A DNA stretch of 64,000 bases from Bryum argenteum (GCA_037043015.1 CM073322.1:14023601-14087600); one strand, 5' to 3'. Shown: positions 13,272 through 23,149, numbered from the stretch's first letter. Made by a program: numbers and translations. Notes: generated from the sequence alone by a model not told the origin.

Positions 13272-14379
13272 GGGGGGTTAAATAATCTTTCCACTACAAA
13301 GTTGTTGGATCTATATAAGTGTCGTGGTTACTCGAATAATGTATAAAGAACCAATTTTGATTTCACTTGAAGAAAAGCTTGCAACGATAAATCATGCATT
13401 ATGTGTGTGAGTACAAGAGTTTCATTCACTAAAACATGTTATAAATTCATACCTTGTTGAATGGGTTTGCAGATTTTACTACATAGATATGAACTTGATT
13501 TGAGGTTGAACCCAAGAAATTGATTCCCCATGAAGTAGTTATAGCTCTTCAAAGTTTCAACTTGTCATCCAAAATGTTGATTTTCAACATTCGGTGCATT
13601 TGGGGGTTGGAGGCTAGGCTAGAGCCTGCACCTCCAGAGAACAAATTTCTCAAATAGCTTTTAGTTGACTTACAATTCTCTATGTCATGTAGAAGAATTT
13701 TAATCGGCCCGTGGCCTTCTACATTGTATTCTAAATTGGCTCTTAATAAACCCCTAAAGGCCCAAGGGATTTGGAGAGAAATTTAGATGTATTATAAAAA
13801 AAAAATGCATTCCATGGCTCTTATAAAATTTTGCTCAGCGGAGAAAATGAAGATCTTAATGCTTTAATCAAATCGATGCGGTTGATTGTCTAAGAATAGA
13901 ATTTACTTATATTACAATGATTTAAAGAGACCAACTCTTTGTAGATCAATAGTAAATATATTCTTTATTATTAGTAATTGAGAATTGATATATTGGTTAA
14001 AGTCGCATATTATATAATAATATAGAGAAAGATAGCAAAAGGCACTAGTAACCTAAGCTAAACACCATCAATTTCCAAATTGGTAAGTTTTTAGACACTA
14101 AGAAAACCTTACCTGGTTTGTATTTAAAGGCTTAATGCGAACAATCAGTGACTCCAAACAATGTACTCTAAAGTGGATGTGGTTCCCAACCCACCAAACC
14201 TCTAGAAACAAAAATTCCAAAATTTTAAAAAATCTTTTTTAAGTTGCGTGCAGCTTTTCAGTATTAGGGATTGATCATAAAATGGTTGATTGGGCTTTTA
14301 AGGGTTAAGTTAATCGCTATGTGAAAAATGACAACATTAAAATTGTGTTGCATTTGAATCCCACAATACTCAAGTAAGC
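12481..14379. other. AT-rich, low-complexity intergenic DNA
   Basis: No gene is visible. There are poly-A runs at about 12722-12767 and a 39-base poly-T run followed by seven G at about 13232-13277. The segment 13430-13610 belongs to a dispersed family also seen near 40.0 and 42.9 kb and, more weakly, near 58.4 and 63.2 kb. A possible pair of degenerate ends (ACCCCTAAAGGCCCAA near 13749 and its inverse near 14307) may mark an old element. Confidence 0.45.
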
Positions 14380-14566
14380 GTTTGTAGCAGCTACCAAGGA
14401 GGACGGGGGAGCCCCCTCGTTTTCAACGTATTGGTTTAAATTGCCAAAAAGTATACCCCGAGAGTAATTTAGGACCACAAACCGCATTTCTAAATTCAAA
14501 ATCATCAAAAATGGCCGTGGGGGTCCTCACGGAGTCTAGGGGGTCTTCTCGGTAGCTACCACAAAC
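14380..14566. mobile_element. Small inverted-repeat element, host of the LINE insertion
   Basis: The left end GTTTGTAGCAGCTACCAAGG and the right end (reverse complement GTTTGTGGTAGCTACCGAGA) form an inverted repeat of roughly 22 bases. The 187-bp interior is non-coding. Its right half is part of the 224-bp segment duplicated on both sides of the retrotransposon insertion. A related right half occurs near 40.28-40.43 kb. No target duplication is visible around it. Confidence 0.5.
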
Positions 14567-14740
14567 CATTGCCCACAATACTTTCTCTTGGCTCCACAAC
14601 TTCAGAGCCAGAGAATTATAAAAACCCTGTTTACAATCAGTAATAAAATCTAAATGCTACAATTTTCTTGTATATTTACGATGCCATTTGATTGTAATTC
14701 AAATTCTTTGTCATTAATGATTTTCAGTGATAATAATAAT
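14517..14740. repeat. Left 224-bp direct repeat flanking the LINE insertion
   Basis: The sequence matches 24155-24378 base for base at an offset of 9,638, with three mismatches seen by eye. It starts with GTGGGGGTCC and ends with GATAATAATAAT. The layout (repeat, insert, repeat, then unique host DNA) is that of a target-site duplication, although 224 bp is unusually long for a LINE. It is not a long terminal repeat: there are no TG...CA ends, and the insert encodes neither gag nor integrase. Confidence 0.85.
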
Positions 14741-15025
14741 AATATATATATATAAGAACTCCAATCTCCAATAAGAGATTGGCGTGAATACAACGTCTAT
14801 TCGTAATGTCTTTACCTCAATGGCCACAGGACAAAGTGGTAAAAGAACAAAACTACTCACCCCTTACGGGAATAGATACTAAACTACACATAGGAAACTG
14901 ACTACACAAAGTAACCGAGACGAGACTAAAATCAAGTAACCAAGATAGAACTATTTAGGGTGCGAGTGTTTGACAAATGGATGTTTTAATTGGAATTTGG
15001 ATGGGTTCAAGGTCACCAAGCCGTG

Positions 15026-15110
15026 CTGTCCTAGGGTGGTTGAGGTGTAGGACGTTTGTAATTGTGCTGGTCCGAGTTCGAACCTTGTCGGGCTCGTTTG
15101 AGCGCGATTC
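15026..15110 (+). other. tRNA-like (SINE head) segment with A and B boxes
   Basis: The plus strand has TGGTTGAGGTG at 15037-15047, which fits the RNA polymerase III A-box pattern. GTTCGAACC at 15076-15084 fits the B-box pattern, 28 bases further on. The order and spacing fit a tRNA-derived promoter. It lies in the 3' untranslated part of the LINE, in the opposite direction. No full tRNA cloverleaf could be drawn, so a SINE inserted antisense in the LINE tail is likelier than a tRNA gene. Confidence 0.45.
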
Positions 15111-15249
15111 GCATGGCTTGGGGTCATGTCTCGCGAGTATATGGCAGGAAAAATAAATCAACCACCCGGCCCCTACCCGAGAAGCTGAGACTGAAACAAT
15201 GCGCTGGTAACAACAGTGGTTTGTACCACTACCCCCCCTTTTTTGTTTG

Positions 15250-15652
15250 TCATGGTGGTTCGAGATTGGTGGGGAGGGTTTGGTGGTTTTCTAGTTTGCG
15301 TTTATATAGGAGGATTAATGTTGCGTGTTGTATGGCTATCATGTTAATTGTTTTGAATGCGTTTTTGATTTGTTTTACGGTTAGTTTGAATGAAGTTTCC
15401 AGTGAGGTCATTGATGGTGTGTGAGTAGTGCCTCTAGCTCCGAAGTAATGACTATGAGGGGTTGACTTTCCAACCACGGGCGACTATTGAGTCAAGTAAT
15501 GGTTGGTATTTATTGGTTTTATTTGTGATGGTTTCGTGTGGAAATCTGTCGTTACAGTATGTGAATTCAATATATTGAATGGCAATGTTGTTGTTGGGGT
15601 GTTGTGGAGGTGTGGCTTGGTGTGGGAGGCCGATTACACAAAGTAAGTCAGG
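15250..15652 (-). pseudogene. LINE C-terminal restriction-like endonuclease (PD...E/K type), broken
   Basis: It follows the RNase H frame directly, separated only by an in-frame TGA at 15653-15655. The translation starts PDLLCVIGLPHQ, continues to IQYIEFTYCNDRF, then KTNKYQPLLDSIVARGW. After a frameshift near 15450 it continues with GARGTTHTPSM and ends at a TGA at 15250-15252. The spacing of PD, E-x-T and K-x-x-K-Y fits the restriction-like endonuclease of REL-type LINEs such as R2, where the lysine may lie downstream. A Cys-rich stretch (CTCDTRRCHC) lies just before it. The family call is by motif spacing only; a structure-level comparison was not possible. Confidence 0.55.
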
Positions 15653-16750
15653 TCAAAATCTTGCATTGCAGTGGCATCTACGTGTGTCGCAAGTGCAAGG
15701 GAGGAGCCAACTGGGTACCGTGTTATCTGGGGGTGCGCTGAGGTGCCTTCCGGCATTTATAAGTGTGTAACATCTAGACTTGGTGTTGGACAGGATGAGT
15801 TGTTTAATGGTTTTAACTACCTGATTGTGTCTGGTAACTCTAAGTGCGTGGATGTTTGGGTGTCGGCATTTAAGTAAGACGTGTAGCCATGTGTCTCGTC
15901 GTCTGGAGTTGCGAGATAGGACATGTTTTTGTTGGGAATCGTATATGTCAAAAGAATAGTTGTTTTCGTGCGTTACCCATGTATTGTCCTCCGTATGGAA
16001 TTTTAGTATGCTAGTTATTTGGGAGTCTGTAATTTTTGGGTTTTTCCAGAAGGCATTTGAAGATTTTGCATGTATATCGAGATTGGAGGTCCATTTGTTT
16101 ATGTTAGGAAAGTTTTGTGCTAGAATTGTGAGGTTGTTTTCACGGTCGTATTTAGTAAGGTATGTAGCTAGGTTTCTAACTGGTCCCTTATCTGGTCTGT
16201 GGTGCGGTCCTGGCCATATATCTTTTTGGTAGTAGAAAGGGGTGATGTGTGCAAATTCGTGGTTTTTTCGGGCAAATTTATAGTTTTTTTCGTTTCCTGC
16301 TTTTGCTAGCTTATCTGCTTTTTCATTTCCGGATATGTTAACATGAGCTCTTACTTTGTGGAACATGGTGGGTTGTGTACGTAGTTTTAACATATTTGTA
16401 ATGGCGATGAGAGTATTTAGATCGGGGTGGTTGTTTTGTAGAGTAGGATGTGTTAGGTGTGTTTGTAAAACGTACAAGCAGTTTATGCAATCTGTAAATG
16501 TGTATGCGGGTTCGTCTATGTACCTAGTTGTGAGGATTTTGAGTGTTTTGTATATGGCCATAAGTTCTGCCCTAAAGATGGTTTGTAAGCCCGGTAGTCT
16601 TTTTGATATTTGTATTTCTGGTTTTGTTGGGTTATAAATGCCATAACCGGCGGTTTCTGGGTGCATATAGCCCGCTGCTGTTTGTTGTCGTGGTATGAAG
16701 GATCCGTCTGTATAATAGCTGTATTCTGGAGGGAATTTGATAGGAAGATG
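15653..16750 (-). pseudogene. LINE RNase H domain
   Basis: The frame reads through YYTDGSF (upstream of the first ATG at 16666), then FRAELMAIYKTL, TFTDCINCLYVL and VRAHVNISGNEKADKLAKAG. These are the four acidic positions (D, E, D, D) and the conserved HxxAH...GNExAD block of type I RNase H, all present. The C-terminal half has WLHVLLKCRHPNIHALRVTRHN, cysteine/histidine spacing of the kind found before the REL domain. The frame stops at a TGA at 15653-15655, and the endonuclease continues in the same frame beyond it. A frameshift separates this frame from the connection region upstream. Confidence 0.8.
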
Positions 16751-17036
16751 TGTGGTGTATTGTGGGAGTGGGGGTGTGCTTGAGAGGTTGGGTGTATGTG
16801 TTGGGGGATATAGGAGTTTGGTCCAATTTTTGTTTTTGTTGACTTTGGTGTTTTCAGGTGGGGGGAATTTCTTGAAGGTGGAACTGGGTGATAGATAGAT
16901 TTCTAAGAGTGGTTGTAAGATTATGTGTGTTTGCCGTGGTGGTGAGATGGTGTTGCTTGTGGTGGATGCAAAGGATTTGAATTGTGTTTGGTTCGGTGCG
17001 GGGTTTTTTGTGGTCAGTGGGGACGGTGGGTTGTTC

Positions 17037-19151
17037 TTATGTTAATGTGTCAGCGGCAAAGTGTGCTAAAACGTGTGTATCTGGAAACTCAGTTGAGTAT
17101 GGGGTTGGATTGTGGAACCATTGCTTGTCTGGCATGACCACAATGGTTATAGCATTGGGGTTATGTTGTGCGGCTAACCTAGCCCAGTGAATACTTTGTT
17201 GCGCAGTTTCGTCGTTGTGTGGATGGGCATAACCAATTCCTTCCCATTTATAATGAAAGGCAGGGCCATTGGAGCCAAATATCTTGTCACGTGGGAATGT
17301 GGAGTAGTATTTGGTGATTTGTAAAGGGCATGTTACTGGGGAGGAGAAATACGTGTGTGTTATGCGGAATGATGTAATGAGAGTGTCTATAATGGTTGTG
17401 GGGAGCGTGTGGTGGTCTGTTGTTTTGAGATTGCGTTTTGAGAGAGTGTGGTGGTATCGTTTATATAGTAGGATGATTTCTGTTTCAAAAGGTTGGGTTT
17501 GGGGGGTTAGACGGTGGTTAGTGTTAAGGTATGTGTGGTATTGTTTCCATAGCCATTTGAGTCTTGATGTAGGGATGGTAAGGAGAAAGTGGCCATTTTT
17601 ATCGAATAAATGTGTTGTTTCGTTTAGGATTTGTATTGTAGGGGAGTTTGTGAGGATGTCTTTGTCAGGGTTGCAGTCTTGTAGATGGATTTGCGTAAGG
17701 GGTATATTTGTTGGAGGTGGGATGAATCGGGTGTCTCTTGATTGTGGTGTTGTGAAGTTAGTATTGATGATGTGTTTATATAATGTGTGTTTTTGTTGTG
17801 TGTAGTATTCGGTTAGAAGGTTAAGGTTGTTTTGTATGACGGTTGGATAGTTGAGTGGGAATAGTTCTTTAGGGGATAACCAAGTGTGGTATGTGAGTTG
17901 ATTGTTTATTTCCCAATGGCACATGTATTTGTTTGTGGAGTGCGTGATTTTGTATTCGTCTTTTTTGGTGTCTATTTTGTGTGCGGATATGTGGTGTATG
18001 GGGAAGTCAATCGGGTTATTGATGATTTGTTTGGGCGGGGGTATTGTTGGTGTAGGTGGTGGGAAGGTTAAATGTGTTGGAGGTGGAGGAGTAGGTGGGG
18101 ATATTTCGTGGCCATGTGTTATGTATTCGTTGTTTAGAAGATGGGATGGTGAGTGTGAGTTGCACGGTTGTGAACATTCGGGGGTGCATATTTTTTGGCA
18201 AAATAATTGTTGAGCAAGATTGAGAGCGTTGCGTTCTAATTTACTGGGATTTTTATAGTATATTTTGAAATCTATAGGTGACATGAGGGTGGTTCCATTT
18301 GGGAGTGTGAGGTGGCTTATTTTGGTTATTTTGAGAAGTAGTAGTTTATGTAATAATTTGAGGGAGACTTTGGGATTTAAGTGGGGTAGGAGAATTGATG
18401 CCTGAGTCAGCCATCGCGTTTCTAATTCGGTGGCTTGGAGTTGGAAGTTGTCAAGTGTGCATTTGAGGTGTAGTCCACCAGCTTCTTTAAGTAGGAAGAT
18501 TGTTCTTGTGATTGGGGAGTGTATGCAATCGTTGTATTTTATTTGGGGGATTTCTTGGGATCCACCATATTTTGCTAGAATGTGTTGAATGAGACCTTGG
18601 TAGATTGGGCCAAGTTTATCTTTGTCATTTAGTGCATTTGTAAGTTGGTCTCCAATGCATTTGAGGTAAGCATTTTTAAGGGAGAAAGCTTCAAGGCCAA
18701 AGTCTTCATGTGGTAATTGTGCAATGACATTTGCCGTACATTTAGGTAGCCCACATATTGTTTTTTGGATGCTGGTGATTTTCTTGTCTAGTTTTTTGAT
18801 CATTGGTAGTGAGTAGGGTACTGCATAGAAGCTATATGCAACGCCTGCGCGTATGACTGTATCCACCATATTGATTTTTTGTTTCATTGTGGCAGGGCAG
18901 TTAGAGAGTTTTTGACATTGTTCAGTAAGTTTTTTGGTGGTTATGTGTGTTTGGAGTTTCCACTTGAGAGTTGGTACCATTTGAATACCGAGGTAGGGGT
19001 AGGCTTGATTTTGGTGTAGTGTTGGTAATGGTTCATTTTTGTAATTGATGTTTTGTGTTTGAAGAAGGGTTTTGAAGGCGGTGGGTGTGAGTTTGGATTT
19101 GTTTGGGCAGCCGGTAACTGCGCATTTTGGTGTACCTACTTCAAGTCCAGT
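17037..19151 (-). pseudogene. LINE RT thumb and long connection region
   Basis: This is in the same frame as the reverse transcriptase, separated from it by a TGA at 19152-19154 where KFSD-stop-TGLEV would normally read KFSDW. It starts with KCAVTG and YLGIQM, the segment that follows motif C in LINE RTs. There follow about 450 residues without recognised family. These include C-x3-C-x3-C-x3-H near 18140-18200 and, at the C-terminus, a compact conserved-looking block (FGSNGPAFHYKWEGIGYAHP ... ITIVVMPDKQWFHNP ... HVLAHFAADTLT). The frame ends at a TAA where Tyr is expected, so this stop too may be a point mutation. The region is longer than usual between RT and RNase H. Confidence 0.7.
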
Positions 19152-20435
19152 TCAGTCACTGAATTTTTCAATTTTATTCATTTGTGTTTGTAGCGCTTGA
19201 AGGGTAGCAGTGAGAGCAACTAGGTCATGAGCATATGCAGCAGAGTTAATTATTGTTTTTGATGTACCAAATTTGTAACCATGGTTTCCTAGTTGTAGCC
19301 ATCTCAGAAGGGGTTCTAGGAATATGATAAAGAGATATGGGCTTAGTGTGTCGCCTTGGATGGTGCCCCGTTGGATCGGTATTGGTTTTGTTTTTCCAAA
19401 GTGTTCTCCAGTGTATATGGTGGCGGAATGTGAGTAGATGTTTCCAATTAGTGCAACAGCATCTATTGGGTAGCCTAGGTCAGCCATTATTGCCAGTAGT
19501 CTAGTATGGTCTAAGGATCCAAATGCATTTTTGAAGTCGATGTACATTACATAAATGTCTTGGTTTGTGATTCTGGCATCTTCAAGTGTGGCCGTAAGAA
19601 GTTGGATTTGCCTAGAGGTACTTCTTTCAGCTCGAAAGCCTTCTTGGCTGTCATTAAGGATTTGGTGGCGTTCGCCGTATGCTGATAGAATAAATGTAAG
19701 GGTACTAGTAAAGAGTTTGTATATTGTATTTGCGAGGGCAATGGGTCTATGGTTGGGGAGAAGTGAGGGGTCACCTTTCTTGTACGGAAGTATAGTAAGG
19801 CTGGTTTTCCAAGATGCAGGTATTTGTTTTTGTTTATAGCAGTGGGAGAAGAAGAGGTGTAGAAGGGTGTTGAATGAGTCAGGCATATTTTTGAGAATGG
19901 AGTTAGGGATTTTATCTGGGCTAGGAGCTTTGTTTTGTGAGAGATTTTTTAAGCAAATGTCAAAAGTTTCCCGATTGTAGTATGTGTGTAGCGGATTTTC
20001 TGGGGTACCTCTTTTTTCAAGAATAAATCCATGTAAATCATGCCACGGGTATTGGCGGACTGCACATGTGCAGTTTTGGGGATGCTCTGGTTGATAATAG
20101 CATGTTGGGATGGTTGGGCGGTTGGTGATGGACTGCTTCAAGAAGATTTCTTGGGCTATGTCGTCTGGGCTAGTCAGGATTTCATTGTTGCGAGTGGTGA
20201 TGCAGTCTAGTGGTGGGGTTTCTAGGTTTTTGAAGACACGGTTGTTTATTTTCTTGGGGCTAGTGTTATAAAGTTGTCTATATTTTGTTATGGCCTTCTT
20301 GATGGATTGGCGGGTGTATTTCGTGGTTATGGCCCTTGTTTTTTTGTTTGCGGTTTTGGCTAAATCTGCTAGTGTGTTTAGCCAATCTTTTTTAGTGTCA
20401 TCTGTGTCCGGGGGGGGGGGGTGGTATGCTTGCAT
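19152..20435 (-). pseudogene. LINE reverse transcriptase domain, motif C mutated
   Basis: The 427-codon frame shows the RT motifs in order: SPDKIPNSILK, LTILPYKKGDPS, NHRPIALANTIYKLF, motif A YIDFKNAFGSLDH, motif B GTIQGDTLSPYLF, and motif C AYAHDLVAL. Motif C is normally YADD; here the first catalytic Asp is His (codon CAT at 19227-19229 on the plus strand), which would abolish polymerisation. The upstream end shifts frame at a run of C (G on the plus strand near 20410-20422). It belongs to APE-type LINE reverse transcriptases. Confidence 0.9.
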
Positions 20436-20990
20436 GTGTGTGTTGTTGTGTTTCTTGTATTATTGGGTGTGTTCTCCAAGTGTCGTTGTTGTTGGCTATG
20501 TAGATTATTTTGCGAATTAAGTGGTATGTAGAGAGGTGTCTCTTCCAGTCTTTTTGTGATTTTCTTGGTAGAAATCCACCATAATGGTTAGTTTGTGGTG
20601 TGAGAGTGGGGATAGGGGGGGCGGTATAAGTTTTTAGCAATGTTTCCGTGGTGCAGTTTATGAGGAGGTATAATTGTGTACATGCGGTGGTCCATTCAGT
20701 GCTAGTGAGTTGTTCTTGTTTTAAAATAGTCGTAAGGTTGTTAATAGACAGTGCGTTTTGTTCAGAGAATTCAGTATTAAATGAGTCGAAGTTGGCTTGG
20801 GGGATGGGGTTTAGAATACGAGGGGTTGTTTTAATTGATATTGGTGGAAGGCGGGCTATTAGTGTTTGTTGAGGTATGTGAAGATTTACTGGCGAGTGGT
20901 ATGAGTTAAGGTTTTGTGTGTGGTTGGTAGTGGAGGTGAAAAGATGGTGATTGGTGGAATTTATGTAGTAACCGTCAATAAGGCTCGATT
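20398..20990 (-). pseudogene. LINE linker between endonuclease and RT
   Basis: Translation in the frame of 20398-20640 extends upstream to about 20990. It contains YTESSLIDGYYI at its start, a likely end of the AP-type endonuclease domain. It then runs through a Thr/Pro/Asn-rich linker to HTHASIPPPPPG, where the homopolymer frameshift into the RT frame occurs. It is the stretch joining endonuclease and RT and has no motif of its own. Confidence 0.6.
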
Positions 20991-21722
20991 CTGTATAGTT
21001 GTATCCGCCTTGTCTGGAGAATGGGCTGTAGGAATGTACTTTAGATTGAGACTATCGGTGAAGGTGCGCCATTGAATGTCTTCGTCTTGTGGTGGTGTTG
21101 TGGTATGTTCGTTTTGTCTCCCTATGAGTGCGATGTCTCTGTTAAAATCACCACAAAGAATATGGGTGTGATTTGGATGTGTTTGTATTTGAGTGGTAAT
21201 TGTTTGTTGAATGGAGGGGATTAGTCCTATATCTTCGGGATGGGACGGCATGTAGAGATGGATAAGAATCCATGGTATGAGTGGTTTGTTCGCAATATGT
21301 ATGATTTGTAAATATGGTGAGATGTTTGCTGGTGTTGGGATCTTGGTGACATTGCCTGGGGAAGCATATTTGTAGTGGATTAGGGTGAGAAGGCCGCCTC
21401 TAGTAGGTGTGAATCTTAATCTTTGTTGTATACATCTAGTGAGGGCGTGTGTGTTGTTGAAGATGAGTTTATATTGTGGAAGCATACGTTGTATGTGTTT
21501 TGTGGATTTATTTGCAGTGAGTTTTGTTTCTTGTATGGTAATGATGGCGGGAAGGTTATCCGCGAGCTGGTGGATGTTGGGAAGTGCAGTATTGAGTGAA
21601 GCTGCATTCCAGGTAGTCATAAGTGTGCTTTGGTATGTAGTAATTTGGGGTTGGGGTTGAAGAGGGGGAGTGGGCGGAAGTCGTGGTGGGTGTGAGTACT
21701 CGGGAATGTGTGTTTTACATTT
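20961..21722 (-). pseudogene. LINE AP-type endonuclease domain
   Basis: Key signatures are MTTWNAASLNTALPNI (start of the domain), AIITIQETKL (catalytic Glu), RGGLLTLIHYKY, ILIHLYMP and HILCGDFNRDIALIG (GDFN motif). The frame remains open upstream of the ATG at 21620 to the MITE insertion at about 21723, and this extra part (EYSHPPRLPPTPPL) matches the second LINE copy (EYSYPPPAPLLPPP). The last residues before the stop at 20961 are out of frame; the true end lies in the neighbouring frame. Confidence 0.85.
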
Positions 21723-21724
21723 TA

Positions 21725-22088
21725 ACCCTTAAACGCCCAAGCAAGCCCGAGGGGCATGATTCCAACAGAATCTTCCCTGTAGCTCTCACTGTACTCAACA
21801 TTTCACTCATATTTTGATGTCAAACTGGTCACCTTCTTCTGATGCATTCAAAAAGTGAAATTTCACAATTCAAATCACAATTTGTATGAATGATTTTGTG
21901 CTTTGAAAGGATTGTGGTAGGTAGGTTGGGGTGGTACATAACCTTGTAGGAGGTTGCAAGCTCATCATTGATTGGCCTATTCATGATGCCCAAGTTCAAA
22001 AAGTGCACTATTCATGATGCCCAAGTCCAAAAGATGCTGTGATCCAATTTTGGGCTGCCCGTTTCAGACCCCATGGGCGTTTAAGGGT
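21725..22088. mobile_element. MITE inserted in the LINE coding frame
   Basis: The left end is ACCCTTAAACGCCCAAGC and the right end, reverse-complemented, is ACCCTTAAACGCCCATGG: 15 identical bases, flanked by TA on each side (21723-21724 and 22089-22090). The LINE frame before and after matches contiguous sequence of the second LINE copy, so this is a later insertion. Its 364 bp carry no coding signal. Similar ends (TTAACCC-T/C-TAAA) occur elsewhere in the window, for example near 13.75, 14.30 and 40.19 kb. Confidence 0.8.
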
Positions 22089-22091
22089 TAA

Positions 22092-22264
22092 GGCTTCGAT
22101 TAGTAGTTATTTTGGTATGTATGGGAATTCAACCATTAATGTTTGTAGGTTTGCATTGTTGTTTATGTTTGTGATATAATTATATAATTCATTGTGTATC
22201 GTGCGAGAGGGTGTAATATTGTGTTGGTGTGTTTCTAAAAAGTTAGTGTAGGGGTGAGGATTAT
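22092..22264 (-). pseudogene. Middle of LINE N-terminal region, frameshifted
   Basis: In a frame shifted relative to the 2A-bearing frame, the translation reads NPHPYTNFLETHQ ... IHNELYNYI ... LQTLMVEFPYIPK and then a stop. It aligns with TPHPYIHFKDTNP ... IHNQLYEYI ... LQTISEEFPFLPK in the second LINE copy. So a frameshift near 22265-22290 and a stop codon near 22.1 kb split what was one reading frame. Confidence 0.6.
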
Positions 22265-22849
22265 TTAAGTGACGGGAGGGGATGTTTGGTAAACAGGAAA
22301 GTTTGTTAAGTAATGATGTAGTCCATTCAGGAATTGGGTTTGATAATATATGTTGTTCACGTGCATTGTTAGTAGAGGACCAATGGTGGTAATTAGTGCG
22401 TATAGAAAATTTGGCGGTGGGTATTGGGGGTGGTTATGTATGTAACGTGTTAGACATGGGTATTTTTTTATACTTGTTGGGTGGTCGGGGTGTGTGGTTT
22501 GGATTGTGGAGGAGAATATTTTTGCGAGGGGTTTGTATTCTGGATATAATATAATTGTGCTCGGAATGAAGTATGTGTTGTTGTGTCGTCTATGTTTGGC
22601 TGGGTGGGTGTGTAGGATATTTGGCATGGGGCCTGGGTTTGGTTCGACGTCACCGCAGAGTAGGAGGAATAAATAATTTGGGATGAATTTGCCTTTGGGA
22701 GTTTTGGATTTTGGTCTGACAAGATGTGATATGGTGTTTGTTTTAGGATTGGGCATTTTAGGATTTTCAGGTTTTGATTGTGTTTGGGTATAGGTTGTAT
22801 GTTTTTGAGAGGGGGACCAATTTGTTTTGTGTATCTTGGGATTTTCCAT
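22265..22849 (-). pseudogene. LINE N-terminal frame carrying a 2A-type motif
   Basis: This 194-codon frame starts at an ATG at 22847-22849. Residues 1-55 are rich in Lys, Pro, Thr and Asn. Residues 59-74 are YLFLLLCGDVEPNPGP, a hydrophobic stretch directly followed by the canonical D-V/I-E-x-N-P-G-P signature of 2A ribosome-skipping peptides. The predicted separation point is between Gly73 and Pro74. The rest (75-194) is Pro/His/Thr-rich and aligns with the second LINE copy up to about residue 190, where a frameshift occurs. In animal LINEs that carry 2A peptides, the motif also lies near the N-terminus after a hydrophobic stretch. Function here is inferred from the motif. Confidence 0.75.
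22628..22675 (-). other. 2A-like ribosome-skipping peptide code
   Basis: Codons for Y-L-F-L-L-L-C-G-D-V-E-P-N-P-G-P run from 22675 down to 22628. All invariant positions of the 2A consensus (D, E, N, P, G, P) are present, and a hydrophobic run precedes them as in active 2A peptides. Confidence 0.8.
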
Positions 22850-23037
22850 TTGTTTGGAGTATTTATCTTGTTTTGTTGGGTTGGTTTTTGTTGTATTATT
22901 TATGAGATGGGGTGTGTTTTGGTGTATTAATTTTTTGGCGAGGCCGGGAGGCCGAGCTCCGTTTAGTTTGTGGGGGAGATAAGTTTGTTTTTGGTGTAAT
23001 GTGTAGATTTGTGTTCTTGTTGTTTTGTTTAATGTGT
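22850..23037 (-). other. Probable 5' untranslated region of the main LINE copy
   Basis: This stretch is A-rich on the minus strand and contains a GC-rich palindromic block (GAGGCCGGGAGGCCGAG on the plus strand, near 22940-22956). No ATG-initiated frame of note precedes the 22849 start. The exact 5' end of the element is not marked by any repeat; the limit is a guess based on where tandem repeats begin. Confidence 0.35.
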
Positions 23038-23039
23038 TA

Positions 23040-23133
23040 TCCCCAAGTAGCCCAAGTATAAACTTGAGATTCCTTAGTAGCCATAGTATGAGCTTGGGGT
23101 TCCCAAGAAGTTCAAGTACGAAAATATTTGTAT
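23040..23133. repeat. Three imperfect ~31-bp tandem units
   Basis: Units beginning CCCCAAGTAGCCCAAGTAT, CCTTAGTAGCCATAGTAT and CCCAAGAAGTTCAAGTAC follow each other between the 5' end of the main LINE copy and the hexanucleotide microsatellite. Confidence 0.6.
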
Positions 23134-23149
23134 TTATGATTGTGTATGT

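Noticed and set aside
15026..15110. Functional tRNA gene
   Set aside because: A and B boxes are present, but acceptor and anticodon stems do not pair convincingly.
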